Shown here piece by piece: positions 43,401-52,592 of a stretch of 64,000 bases of DNA. Each line of letters begins with the position of its first letter. The stretch's first letter is position 1. A program made the position numbers and the translations under genes. Source of the DNA: Roseibium suaedae (GTDB lineage: Bacteria > Pseudomonadota > Alphaproteobacteria > Rhizobiales > Stappiaceae); assembly GCF_900142725.1 (NCBI RefSeq), contig NZ_FRBW01000002.1:1392710-1456709 (forward strand), read 5' to 3'. The notes beneath the pieces were generated by a model. The model saw nothing but the letters and a program-made list of their open reading frames with translations. It did no database searches and was not told the DNA's origin.

Positions 43401-44744
43401 ATGCGTCTATGGATCAAGGATCCCATTGCCATTCTCGCAGACGGCGCCGAGCGCGGCGTCGTTGTCGAAGACGGTGTCATCGTCGAGCTGATTGCTTCCG
43501 GCAAGGAGCCGATGCTTCCCGTCGACCAGACATATGACGCTTCCCGGCATGTGATCATTCCCGGGCTGATCAACACCCACCACCATTTCTTCCAGACCCT
43601 GACACGGGCCCATCCGCAGGCGATCAACAAGGAGCTGTTTCCCTGGCTCCAGACGCTCTACCCGATCTGGGCGCGGAACGTGACGCCGGAAACCTTCAGG
43701 CTTGGAACACGGCTCGCCCTCACCGAACTGATGATGTCCGGCTGCACGGCAGCCTCCGACCACCACTACCTGTTCCCCGGCGGGCTGGAAGCGGCCATGG
43801 ATATTCAGGCCGAGGAAGCCGCCCGGGTCGGCGTGCGCATGACCATCACCCGAGGTTCCATGAACCTCAGCCAGAAGGATGGCGGCCTTCCGCCGGACAC
43901 GGTCGTGCAGGACGAAGACACGATCCTGGCAGACTGCGAGCGCGTGCTGAACCGCTACCATGACACATCCAAGGGCTCCATGCTGCAGGTCGCGCTTGCG
44001 CCCTGCGCGCCCTTCACCGTGACCAAGCGGCTGATGCGCGAAAGCGTAGCCCTTGCGGAAAAATTCGATTGCCGTCTGCACACGCATCTGGGCGAAACCA
44101 TCGACGAGGACAATTACTGCCTCGAGAAGTTCAACTGCCGTCCGGTGGACTATCTGGAAGAATGCGGCTGGCTGAATGAGCGCGTGTGGCTGGCTCACGG
44201 CATCCACTTCAACGACGACGAGGTCAAGCGCCTTGGCCATGCCTGCGTCGGGGTCTGCCACTGCTCGACGTCCAACATGGTCCTTGCCTCCGGCCAGTGC
44301 CGCACCAAGGAACTGGAAGCCGCAGGATGTCCGGTCGGTCTTGGCGTCGACGGCTCCGCCTCCAATGACAACTCGAATCTGATCGAAGGCGTGCGCCACG
44401 CGCTGATGATCAACCGCCTGACCTATGATGCGGCCAGCGTGACCCATTTCGATGCGTTCCGCTGGGCAACAGAAGGCTCGGCCCGGTGCCTCGGCCGCTC
44501 CGACATCGGGGCAATCCGTCCGGGAATGATGGCCGACATGGCCTTCTACACTCTGGATGAGCTGCGCTTCTCAGGTGCGGGAGACCCGCTTGCCGCCCTC
44601 GTGCTGTGCGGCGCCCATGAAGCGGACCGGGTCATGATCGGTGGAGACTGGAAGGTGGTCGACACCGTTCCGACCGGCATGGACGTTGGCCAGTTGCGCT
44701 ACGAGCACGGCCAGGCTGCCAAGCGTTTCCTCGAAAGCCTTTGA
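43401..44744 (+). CDS. 8-oxoguanine deaminase-like amidohydrolase
   Basis: 447-residue amidohydrolase of the ATZ/TRZ group. Metal ligands appear in INTHHHFFQTLTRA, HTHLGET and LAHGIHF, with the catalytic Asp in GVDGSASND. The sequence looks like the Pseudomonas aeruginosa PA0142-type enzymes that deaminate 8-oxoguanine to urate; guanine or another purine is the alternative. It faces away from the ABC operon but shares the locus with a second deaminase and the Rid protein. Confidence 0.85.
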   Translation: MRLWIKDPIAILADGAERGVVVEDGVIVELIASGKEPMLPVDQTYDASRHVIIPGLINTHHHFFQTLTRAHPQAINKELFPWLQTLYPIWARNVTPETFRLGTRLALTELMMSGCTAASDHHYLFPGGLEAAMDIQAEEAARVGVRMTITRGSMNLSQKDGGLPPDTVVQDEDTILADCERVLNRYHDTSKGSMLQVALAPCAPFTVTKRLMRESVALAEKFDCRLHTHLGETIDEDNYCLEKFNCRPVDYLEECGWLNERVWLAHGIHFNDDEVKRLGHACVGVCHCSTSNMVLASGQCRTKELEAAGCPVGLGVDGSASNDNSNLIEGVRHALMINRLTYDAASVTHFDAFRWATEGSARCLGRSDIGAIRPGMMADMAFYTLDELRFSGAGDPLAALVLCGAHEADRVMIGGDWKVVDTVPTGMDVGQLRYEHGQAAKRFLESL

Positions 44745-44754
44745 CCCAACTCAG

Positions 44755-44779
44755 CAGGTGGCGGATTGCCCGCCACCTG
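44755..44779. terminator. Bidirectional hairpin between convergent genes
   Basis: CAGGTGGCGG (44755-44764) pairs perfectly with CCGCCACCTG (44770-44779) around ATTGC, ten bases after the deaminase stop codon and 15 bases from the MFS stop codon. No long T-run, but the place between two converging genes supports a terminator. Confidence 0.65.
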
Positions 44780-44794
44780 AGCCAGACGCCGAAA

Positions 44795-45946
44795 TCAGGC
44801 CGCCTGAGGTTTCTCGACCTTCAGGTTTCCAGCCATCACGGTGATCAGGATGGCAAGAACCGCGACCAGCGCGAAGGACATGCGCAAGGACAGCGCATGG
44901 CCAATGAAGCCCAGCACCGGCGGCCCGAACAGGAACGCGCCATAGCCAAGCGTCGCAACGGAGGCCAGCGCCCGGCCTCTTGAAAGGTTCGGATCCGCCG
45001 CCGCTCGGGACATGGCCAGCGGGAAGATCACTGCATTGCCGAACCCCATGATCACGCATCCAACCCAGACAACCCAGACCGACCCGCCAAGCACCACCAA
45101 AGAGGTGCCGACCGCAGCTGCGATGCCGCTGGCCCTGGCAACCTTGACCGGTCCGAACCGGGCAATGATCTGATCACCCGCAAGACGCATGATGACCATG
45201 GCAACGGAGAACAGGGAAAAACCGATGGCTGCCGTGGAACTGTCGAAACCCAGCTCCTGGATCTGATAGATCGCCGCCCAGTCTGTGACCGCCCCTTCGC
45301 CCAGCGCGGCAATCAGGGCCATCAAGCCGACGAAGAGCAGCGCGCCTTTGGGAATTGCAAACATGGGCGCTTTCTGGCCTGCAGCGTCAGCCGTCTTCGA
45401 CTGCCAGGGCGTCATCAGCGCCCAGATCAGCACCGGCAGCACAACAACGGTCCAGACATAGAAATGCAAGGGAACTGCAAATTCCAGCCAGAGTGCCAAG
45501 GCACCGCCCGCAGCCCCAGCGCCCGCCCCCAGACTGTACAGCCCGTGGTAGGACGACATGACCGGCCTGCCCAGTTCCTGCTCGACCTCCGCACCCCAGC
45601 CGTTCATCGACACGTCCAACGCCCCCATTGCGAACCCGTTGAGATAGGCAATCGGGACCATCACGGCGACCGAGGTGCCGAAGGTCAGGCCGATGAAGAT
45701 GAACAGGATGCAGATCGACGAAATCTTCGCCACCGTGGCCGCTCCCCACCGGTCGATCAAGGGGCCGGAGATCGGGAAGGAGGAGAAGGCGCCAAAGGCC
45801 ATGCAGAGCAGGATCAGACCGAAGCCGCTCTCATCAACCTCGAGGATGACTTTAATGTCCGGGATACGGGACGCCCAGGCACCCACAAGCGAGCCGAGCA
45901 TGAAAAAGACATAAGCAACGGCAAGCCGTGCACGGCGAACGGACAT
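44795..45946 (-). CDS. MFS transporter, YbjJ-like
   Basis: 383-residue major-facilitator protein with about twelve hydrophobic segments. GAWASRIPDIKVILEVDESGFGLILL at the first periplasmic loop resembles E. coli YbjJ and related proteins. The start was placed at MSVRRARLAVAY; the longer reading to 45979 adds 11 unlikely residues. It converges on the 8-oxoguanine-deaminase-like gene. The substrate is unknown; a purine link is possible only by position. Confidence 0.82.
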   Translation of the reverse strand: MSVRRARLAVAYVFFMLGSLVGAWASRIPDIKVILEVDESGFGLILLCMAFGAFSSFPISGPLIDRWGAATVAKISSICILFIFIGLTFGTSVAVMVPIAYLNGFAMGALDVSMNGWGAEVEQELGRPVMSSYHGLYSLGAGAGAAGGALALWLEFAVPLHFYVWTVVVLPVLIWALMTPWQSKTADAAGQKAPMFAIPKGALLFVGLMALIAALGEGAVTDWAAIYQIQELGFDSSTAAIGFSLFSVAMVIMRLAGDQIIARFGPVKVARASGIAAAVGTSLVVLGGSVWVVWVGCVIMGFGNAVIFPLAMSRAAADPNLSRGRALASVATLGYGAFLFGPPVLGFIGHALSLRMSFALVAVLAILITVMAGNLKVEKPQAA

Positions 45947-46081
45947 TTTATAAACCTGAAAGGAGGTGCCGGAAGGCAAATTACAGAGAGCACAACCTAG
46001 GTAGCTGAGCTAGAGAGTTCAAGCCCGGGACAGGATGGGAAACACGCTCACCCCAAGCAAAGTGCGGTGTTGATCAAGGGC

Positions 46082-47056
46082 TCAGGCATAAAGACCGGCG
46101 GAAGCAGGTTGCCGGTTGCCGAATGCGCCGAGTTGTCCGCCAGACTGATAGCTCTGGATGGCCGCAAAGAGATCGGAAGACCGGCCCTGACCGGACGAAC
46201 CGCCGTCCGCGTCTTCACTCTCAGCGGTCGCGTTTCCGGCGTTGGCCTTTGGCTCATTTCCAGCTTCCGGACCGCCGGTCGGACCTGTCTCTTCATCATC
46301 CCCCTGCAGCTCTTCGGCCTGCTGCGTCCGTGCCTCTGCCTGCGCCTCCGCCAGTTGTGCCCGCGCCTGCTGGGCGACCTTCAGATCTTGCGAGGAAGGC
46401 TCGGCGGGAGCGGTGGCGGCCCGGATGACCGTCTGCATCTTCCGGATGGTCGCTTCCGGGCTCTGCTCCGCGGATGTGTCGATAGAAACTTCGCCGCCAA
46501 TCGCATAGCGCTTGCCGTCCGGACCCTGCTGGAAGGTGTAGGAAGGGGCGCCCGCATGAGGACCACCAGTCCGGGCATGGGCTGCCTCGTGAGCACGCAC
46601 TTCCCTGTCCCGCTGCTGCAGCTTGTCGACCTGCTTCTCTTCTTCCTCGGACAGCTCCTGCGGATCACTTGAATCTTCTTCCTCGCCCTGGCCAGTGGCT
46701 TGCGCCGTTTCCTGACCGCCCGAACCGGCAGTGCCGACGGTTCTGGTCTCATCACTTTCGCCAGAAGAACTGGTTTCTGAAGACTCGGCACCCGTGGTGT
46801 CCTGTCCATCGCCACGGCGGCGGGAGGTGGCCGGCTGTCCGGTGTCATCGGCCTGCAGTGCCAGAATGGCTTCGCCGGAGAGTGTCGGCGCGTTCCCGGC
46901 ACGCAGACTTCGAACTGCCGGGGCAGCTGCGGGTTCCTTGTCGCGCACGTCTCCCTTGACCGCCAGCGTCTCATCCGCGGCTGTCTTGATATCTCCCATC
47001 AACCCACTGCCGCGCAGGGCACTGGCGGGAGAGTTGGAGAAAAGTGCAGCAATCAT
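46082..47056 (-). CDS. SprA-related putative metalloprotease
   Basis: 324-residue protein with an N-terminal low-complexity half (Ser/Glu/Gly/Thr-rich, residues ~60-140) and a conserved core: REVRAHEAAHARTGG with a zincin-type HEAAH at residues 156-160, then YTFQQGPDGKRYAIGGEVSIDTSAE and PEATIRKMQTVIRAATAPAEPSSQDLKVAQQARAQ. This core matches the SprA-related family. The start is uncertain: ATG at 47056 was chosen and an in-frame ATG at 47179 would add 41 residues. Substrate and role are unknown. Confidence 0.75.
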   Translation of the reverse strand: MIAALFSNSPASALRGSGLMGDIKTAADETLAVKGDVRDKEPAAAPAVRSLRAGNAPTLSGEAILALQADDTGQPATSRRRGDGQDTTGAESSETSSSGESDETRTVGTAGSGGQETAQATGQGEEEDSSDPQELSEEEEKQVDKLQQRDREVRAHEAAHARTGGPHAGAPSYTFQQGPDGKRYAIGGEVSIDTSAEQSPEATIRKMQTVIRAATAPAEPSSQDLKVAQQARAQLAEAQAEARTQQAEELQGDDEETGPTGGPEAGNEPKANAGNATAESEDADGGSSGQGRSSDLFAAIQSYQSGGQLGAFGNRQPASAGLYA

Positions 47057-47216
47057 GCGAAAAGTATCGCCGATCGGCCCTATCGATTCGTTAACAGGCC
47101 TTAACCCGCCGATCAGCTTTGCGTGAAGGCGCAGTGCCAGATGCCTAAATTTTCGCACTGACGGCATCGGCAAAGCCACGCTAAGGTACGGACAAATCAG
47201 ACCAAAGGACCTGACA

Positions 47217-48026
47217 ATGACTGCGTTGCCGCGCCGCTACTGGCATGAGATGACCACCCTCGATTTTCGGGATCCCTCTGCCCGCGACTGGATTGCGATC
47301 CTTCCCGTTGCCGCCATCGAGCAGCACGGCCCTCACCTGCCGGTCTTCACCGACACCGCAATCGCTGAAGGCCAGATCCGCCGCGTGCTGGAACTCCTGC
47401 CCGATGATCTGCCCGCAACCTTCCTGCCGACCCAGGCCATCGGCAAGTCCAACGAGCATATCTCCTCCCCCGGCACCTTGACCCTCAACTGGGACACCCT
47501 GACCCGGGCCTGGATAGAGATCGGCGAAAGCGTAGCCCGCGCCGGCATCCGCAAGCTGGTGCTGATCAATTCTCATGGCGGCAACGTGCCGATCATCGAC
47601 ATTGTCGCCCGTGAACTGCGTGTGAAGCACGAGATGCTGGTCACGGCCACCGCCTGGTCCCGCTTTGGCCAGCCGGAAGGTCTCTTCCCCGAAGAAGAGT
47701 TCACCTACGGCATTCATGGCGGCGATGTGGAAACCTCGATCATGCTGCATCTCCATCCGGAACTGGTGCGCATGGATCTGGCGGAGGATTTCAAGTCGGC
47801 CCAGCAGGACTTCATCAAGGAGTTCAAATACCTGCGCGGTCACGGTGCACAGCAGTTCGGCTGGAAGGCTCAGGATCTGGGTGCCAAGGGCGCACTCGGC
47901 AATGCCGCAAACGCCACGGCCGACAAGGGACGCCAGTCTCTCGACCGCGCGGCCCATGCCTTCGTCGATCTGCTCAAGGACATCCATGCCTTCGACCTCA
48001 AGCGTCTGTGGACGCCTGAAAGCTGA
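47217..48026 (+). CDS. Creatininase-family amidohydrolase
   Basis: 269-residue metal-dependent hydrolase. VAAIEQHGPHLPVFTDTAIAEG holds the Glu/His/Asp metal ligands, LVLINSHGGNVPIIDIVAREL the next His, and GIHGGDVETSIML the final Glu. The family includes creatinine amidohydrolase, MftE and formamidopyrimidine hydrolases (ArfB-like). No creatine or flavin genes are adjacent, so the substrate stays open; the nucleobase-type locus ~3 kb away is suggestive only. Confidence 0.85.
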   Translation: MTALPRRYWHEMTTLDFRDPSARDWIAILPVAAIEQHGPHLPVFTDTAIAEGQIRRVLELLPDDLPATFLPTQAIGKSNEHISSPGTLTLNWDTLTRAWIEIGESVARAGIRKLVLINSHGGNVPIIDIVARELRVKHEMLVTATAWSRFGQPEGLFPEEEFTYGIHGGDVETSIMLHLHPELVRMDLAEDFKSAQQDFIKEFKYLRGHGAQQFGWKAQDLGAKGALGNAANATADKGRQSLDRAAHAFVDLLKDIHAFDLKRLWTPES

Positions 48027-48037
48027 GCGCATGGCAG

Positions 48038-48060
48038 GGCGGCTGCAAAACGCGGCCGCC
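48038..48060. terminator. Possible terminator hairpin between convergent genes
   Basis: GGCGGC (48038-48043) and GCCGCC (48055-48060) form a short G-C stem in the 39-bp gap between the converging creatininase and SDR genes. There is no T-run; support is mainly positional. Confidence 0.35.
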
Positions 48061-48065
48061 AGCCC

Positions 48066-48749
48066 CTACCAGGGGATCACCTTGCCGTGATGGTCGTAAA
48101 AGCCGCCGGTCTGCTCCGGCTGCAAGCCCTCAATGACCTTCAGGATCCGGGCCGCTGCGGTTGCCGGATCCTGCACCTCAAGCCCCGTGGCCTGAAAGCC
48201 TTCGGACAGATTGGTGGCAACCGTTCCCGGATGCAGGGCGACGCAGATCGCCTGCGGGTTCCTTCTCTGCAATTCGACAGATGCTGTGTGGACAAGCTGA
48301 TTGAGCGCAGCCTTGGAGGCCCGGTAACTGTACCAGCCACCCAGATGATTGTCCCCAATGCTGCCGACCCGCGCAGACAGATTGGCGAAAACCGCCCGCC
48401 CTTCGCGGCTGAGCTTCGGCAGAAAGTGTTTCATCACCAGCGCCGGACCGATCGCATTCACCTGGAAGACCGCCATCATTTCGGCCGGATCAATGGATCG
48501 CCAGCTCTTTTCAGGCCCTGCTGTCTGTGTCGAGAGAATGCCCGTTGCATTCACGACAAGTTCGAGAGGGCCGAGAGAGGAACAATAGGCCGCTGCCTGC
48601 TCGACCGTCTCCTCCTTGCCCACATCAAACGCCAGTGTCGTCTTCCGGCTCAGACCGACAACCGCAAGGTCTGGCCGCGTCTGCCGGAGGCGGGCTTCGA
48701 GCGCACCGCCGATGCCGCCGGAGGCTCCAAGGATCACCGCTACAGCCAT
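48066..48749 (-). CDS. Short-chain dehydrogenase/reductase
   Basis: 227-residue SDR. The cofactor motif is GASGGIGG, NATG replaces NNAG, and the active-site Tyr-Lys is in YSYRASKAAL. It resembles the CsgA/C-factor-like SDRs. The start at MAVAVILGASGG has GGGGAG upstream. It converges on the creatininase-family gene and stands alone on its strand, 177 bp from the next gene. The substrate is unknown. Confidence 0.85.
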   Translation of the reverse strand: MAVAVILGASGGIGGALEARLRQTRPDLAVVGLSRKTTLAFDVGKEETVEQAAAYCSSLGPLELVVNATGILSTQTAGPEKSWRSIDPAEMMAVFQVNAIGPALVMKHFLPKLSREGRAVFANLSARVGSIGDNHLGGWYSYRASKAALNQLVHTASVELQRRNPQAICVALHPGTVATNLSEGFQATGLEVQDPATAAARILKVIEGLQPEQTGGFYDHHGKVIPW

Positions 48750-48926
48750 CGGTCCCACTCCCCTTCTGATCGGGCAGCCCAAGACGGGCCTGGCACTAAA
48801 AGCAGACTACACGCTTTGCCTTAACATGGAGGGCAACGTGGTTCTGTCCAGAAGCGCCATGGCTAAATCTGCAGGCTCCGATCCTTCGTCGGGTATGGAC
48901 TTCCGAATCCGGCAAAGGACCGGGAT

Positions 48927-49772
48927 CTACTCCCCGATAAGGATCATTTCGAAAGTCACGCAGACCGGTGCGCCACCACGGATGAGATCGCCTTCGAAGA
49001 AGTTGCCGTCCGGATCAACGCAGAACATGGGCAGAAGCGGCTCTTGTCCGGAGCCCCCGCCCTTCGCGCCTTTCAGGAGCAGCACTTCGGAGATTGGCGA
49101 TGCCATGGAAGGCGCATCCCTGAAGTCTGCACCAATCAGGCTGCCGATCCCAAGCACCTCGGGATTGCTGAACCCCAGTTCGGCACAAAGCTCAGCGACC
49201 GAAGTCACCAGATCCTCATGAGGTGCAAGACAGACGATAGCCGCGTTCACCCGGGGTGCGGCGACCAGCGGCTTGGGCCGGAAGAAGGAGAAATTCGTCT
49301 CGGCATCCGCCGTGACATCAAAACACCCACCGACAAAACCGTGACCGGACCCTTTGAAATTGGCTGCAACCGTGACCTGATCGGGCAGCAGATGACCGGC
49401 ATGACGTCCGGTTTTCTTGTCTTCCCAATAGGCATGACAATGGAGGAACCAGTCGCCACTGCGCCGGCCGACAATGGCCGTTGCCTGCTGAAGCACAGCC
49501 TCTTCACCTGAGTGGGTCTGGCTGTACCAGGCCACATGCTCGTCATCGGGAGACTTGTCGGGCATGACATAGTTATAGGGACCGATCTTCAGGCCATCGA
49601 GCCGGATCACGGCCGTGTCACACCCCGCCTTGTCCATGGCGGCAGCCACGGCAGCCATCAGGGTCATCCCTTCCGGCAGCTCGAAGGCCAATGGCGCGGA
49701 CAGTCCCCGGACAACATGACGGCGGGGCGAGGTCTTCGGTCCTGGATGCTGGATGAGGTGTGAACGGCTCAT
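48927..49772 (-). CDS. Tandem PPC/DUF296-domain protein
   Basis: 281-residue protein with two PPC (DUF296)-like domains: about residues 20-160 and 173-281. The first holds a His-rich motif H111, H113, H124, H127 (LHCHAYW and GRHAGHLL), similar to the metal site of archaeal DUF296 proteins; the second has lost these histidines (PISEVLLL, FEGDLIRGGAPVCVTFEMIL). There is no AT-hook, so it is not of the plant AHL DNA-binding type. It overlaps the acyl-CoA synthetase gene by 4 bp and is last in the thiolase-ligase operon. The function is unknown. Confidence 0.7.
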   Translation of the reverse strand: MSRSHLIQHPGPKTSPRRHVVRGLSAPLAFELPEGMTLMAAVAAAMDKAGCDTAVIRLDGLKIGPYNYVMPDKSPDDEHVAWYSQTHSGEEAVLQQATAIVGRRSGDWFLHCHAYWEDKKTGRHAGHLLPDQVTVAANFKGSGHGFVGGCFDVTADAETNFSFFRPKPLVAAPRVNAAIVCLAPHEDLVTSVAELCAELGFSNPEVLGIGSLIGADFRDAPSMASPISEVLLLKGAKGGGSGQEPLLPMFCVDPDGNFFEGDLIRGGAPVCVTFEMILIGE

Positions 49773-51397
49773 GAGGCAGTCCCTGCATCCGGCATCAGGC
49801 CCCGCGCCGTCAGCTCTTCGCGCACCAGCTTCTTGGTGATCTTGCCATAGCCGGTCTTGGGCATCTCATCGAGGAAGACGAAATGGTTCGGCAGCTTGTA
49901 TTTCGCAAGCTTGCCCGCAATCACGCCCATCAACTCCTCTTCGGTGAGGCTGTGCCCCTCTTCAGCGACACAAACCGCGAGACCGACTTCCCCCCACTTC
50001 GGATGCGGGATGCCCAGCACTGCCACTTCCTTCAAGGCCGGATGGGTCAGAAGCAGCTCTTCGATTTCGCGCGGATAGACGTTGGAGCCGCCGGAGATAT
50101 ACATGTCCGACGCCCGGCCCGTGATGTAGAGATATCCCTCCGCATCCATGTGGCCAAGGTCCCCCGTACGGAACCAGCCATTCCGGAACGCCTTGGCATT
50201 GGCTTCATCATCCTTGTAATAGCCCGCGCAAACCGCCAGACCTGCCACGCAGATCTCGCCGCTGGCCATGGCCGGCAGATGATTGCCGTCGTCATCCTGA
50301 ATGCTGATGTGAAGTCCCGTGCGCTCAATGCCGCAGGTTCCGGCTCGGGCCTGCGGACCATCTTCGATGTGATGATCCTGTCTGGGAAGAACGGTGATGC
50401 AGCCGGTAACCTCCCCAAGCCCGAAATACTGAACCAGCACCTTGCCCAGTTTCTTCAAGGCGAACTTCTGGTCCTCCCGGTACATGGGCGCACCGGCGTA
50501 AATGACGTAGCGCAGGCTGGAATGGTCGAACTCATCGACCGAGGGATGCTCGACCAGCATTTTCACGATGGTCGGCACGGTGAACATGTTCGTCACCTTG
50601 TGGCGCTCGACGATCTGCCAGGCCATGGCCGGATCGAACCGCCCGGAAGGCAGCAGCACACTGACGGCACCCACGGCGATCTGGTTGAGCTGGTGCATGC
50701 CCGCCCCGTGAGACAGGGGCGCAACGACCAGACTGACATCATCCACCGTCGAGGCCGGCAGGAGATCATTCAGGTGATTGACGATTGTGAAGGTCAGCTG
50801 GCCATGGGTCAGAACCACGGCCTTCGGGCGCCCCGTCGAGCCGGAGGTGAAGAACAGCCAGCAAGGGTCGTCCCGGTCCACATCCGCATTGGGCACATCG
50901 ACGCCCAGGGCTCCGGCAATCAGGTCTTCGTAAGAAGGACCGAACTGCGAAACACCGATGGAAATCACGCCGGCAAGGCCCGGAATGGCCTGTTTGCAAG
51001 CTTCTGCATGTGCAGGAAATCCTGCCTCGCAGACCATCAGGGCCGCTTCCGCCTTCTGACCCAGAAAGGCGACCTCGTCCGGCCCCTGGCGGAAGTTGGA
51101 CGGAACCCAGACAGCGCCGAGCCGGAAACAGGCCAGCATCACTTCGGTGATCTGGTTGTTGTTCGGCGACTGCACCAGAATGCGGTCGCCATGCCGGACA
51201 CCGTATTTCTCCCGCATCACCGAGGCGAGAGCGGACACACGCTTGTCGAGATCTGCCCAGGTCCAGGTGTCGTCTCCCCAGATGATGGCCGGACGATCCG
51301 CAAAACGGCGTGCATTGCGGGTCAGGAAATGAGCGATGTTGGTGGTGCGGGTGGACCAGGGAAGGGCCATGTCCCTATTGGGGGTCTGCGTACTCAT
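49769..51397 (-). CDS. AMP-dependent acyl-CoA synthetase
   Basis: 542-residue ANL ligase. FFTSGSTGRPKAVVLTHGQ is the P-loop-like motif, VQYFGLGEVTG the adenylation motif, GWFRTGDLGHMDAEGYLYITGRASD the hinge, and the C-terminal catalytic Lys is in PKTGYGKITKKL. The length fits short/medium-chain or aromatic acid ligases. It overlaps both neighbours by 4 bp (thiolase upstream, PPC protein downstream), so the three proteins are translationally coupled. The acid it activates is unknown. Confidence 0.88.
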   Translation of the reverse strand: MSTQTPNRDMALPWSTRTTNIAHFLTRNARRFADRPAIIWGDDTWTWADLDKRVSALASVMREKYGVRHGDRILVQSPNNNQITEVMLACFRLGAVWVPSNFRQGPDEVAFLGQKAEAALMVCEAGFPAHAEACKQAIPGLAGVISIGVSQFGPSYEDLIAGALGVDVPNADVDRDDPCWLFFTSGSTGRPKAVVLTHGQLTFTIVNHLNDLLPASTVDDVSLVVAPLSHGAGMHQLNQIAVGAVSVLLPSGRFDPAMAWQIVERHKVTNMFTVPTIVKMLVEHPSVDEFDHSSLRYVIYAGAPMYREDQKFALKKLGKVLVQYFGLGEVTGCITVLPRQDHHIEDGPQARAGTCGIERTGLHISIQDDDGNHLPAMASGEICVAGLAVCAGYYKDDEANAKAFRNGWFRTGDLGHMDAEGYLYITGRASDMYISGGSNVYPREIEELLLTHPALKEVAVLGIPHPKWGEVGLAVCVAEEGHSLTEEELMGVIAGKLAKYKLPNHFVFLDEMPKTGYGKITKKLVREELTARGLMPDAGTAS

Positions 51398-52563
51398 TTC
51401 ACTCGCTCCAGAATGGACACATAATTGGCAACGGCGGCGCCGCCCATGTTGAAGACGCCAGCAAGCTGGACATTGTCCAGCTGCATGTCACCAGCCTCGC
51501 CTGCGAGCTGCATGGCGGCCATCACATGCTGGGAAACACCGGTTGCCCCCAGGGGATGCCCCCGCGACTTGAGCCCGCCGGACGGATTAACCGGGAGCTT
51601 GCCATCCCTGGTCGTGACGCCGTCGCGGATGACCCGACCACCCTGGCCACGCTCTGCAAGACCCATGGCCTCATATTCCAGAAGCTCAGCGATGGTGAAA
51701 CAGTCATGGGTCTCGACCATGTCGAGATCATCCAGGGTCAGCCCAGCCTCTTCCAGAGAAGCTTTCCAGGCACCGCGTGCGCCCCGGAATTCGGTCACAT
51801 CCCGCCGTGAAAGTGCCAGTACATCATTCACCTGATTGCGTGCGCGAAAGGCAATTGCCCGGTTCAGCGTTTCGGCAACTTCAGGAGCGGCCACCACGAT
51901 TGCCGCAGCCCCATCAGAAATGAGCGAGCAGTCCGTCCGCCGCAAGGGGCCCGCGACGAGCGGGTTCTTGTCGGAAACCGTGTTGCAGAACGCAACCCCA
52001 AAATCCTTCTGCATGTGGGCGTAAGGGTTCAGCAGACCGTTACGATGATTCTTGGCCGAGATCATCGCCAGCTCTTCGGAATGGTCACCGTTTTCCTGAA
52101 AATAGGTTTGGGCGATCTTGCCGAAGATTCCCGCAAAGCCAGCTTCCACCTGGTCTTCCTCGGCCCGGTAGCAGCCGCTGAGCATGATGTCCCCGGCCCG
52201 GGACGTCGGAACGGCCGTCATTTTCTCGGCGCCAACCACAAGGGCAACCTTGCCGCGTCCGGCGGCGATGAAATCCATGGCTGCATAAAGCGCTGCGGAC
52301 CCGGTGGCACAGGCATTTTCAAGCCGGGCTGCAGGCACATTGCGCAGGCCATCCATTGCCATGCCCACCAAGGCCCCTTCGAATGCCTGCGGCGAGAAGC
52401 CATTGTTGAAGACACCGACAAAGATGCCATCGACATCTTCAGCGCCAAGCCCCGCATGGTCCAGTGCTGCCGGCACCACCTCCGCCATCAGCCCCTCCAG
52501 GCCTGGCGTCTCGGACTTGCCGAACTTGGTGTGAGCCCAGCCCACGATCTGTGCGTGTTCCAT
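51394..52563 (-). CDS. SCP2-type thiolase / acetyl-CoA acetyltransferase family protein
   Basis: 389-residue thiolase-fold protein. The nucleophile Cys is C85 in ENACATGSAA; HDCFTIAELLEYEAMGL and GGLKSRGHPLGATG are the SCP2-thiolase versions of the second and third active-site blocks. Such proteins cleave or form 3-oxoacyl-CoA and often work with a DUF35 partner, which is absent here. It is the first gene of the operon, next to the IclR gene on the same strand (29-bp gap). Confidence 0.87.
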   Translation of the reverse strand: MEHAQIVGWAHTKFGKSETPGLEGLMAEVVPAALDHAGLGAEDVDGIFVGVFNNGFSPQAFEGALVGMAMDGLRNVPAARLENACATGSAALYAAMDFIAAGRGKVALVVGAEKMTAVPTSRAGDIMLSGCYRAEEDQVEAGFAGIFGKIAQTYFQENGDHSEELAMISAKNHRNGLLNPYAHMQKDFGVAFCNTVSDKNPLVAGPLRRTDCSLISDGAAAIVVAAPEVAETLNRAIAFRARNQVNDVLALSRRDVTEFRGARGAWKASLEEAGLTLDDLDMVETHDCFTIAELLEYEAMGLAERGQGGRVIRDGVTTRDGKLPVNPSGGLKSRGHPLGATGVSQHVMAAMQLAGEAGDMQLDNVQLAGVFNMGGAAVANYVSILERVK

Positions 52564-52592
52564 TTGTCCTCCTCCCGCACCAGTCCCTTCAG

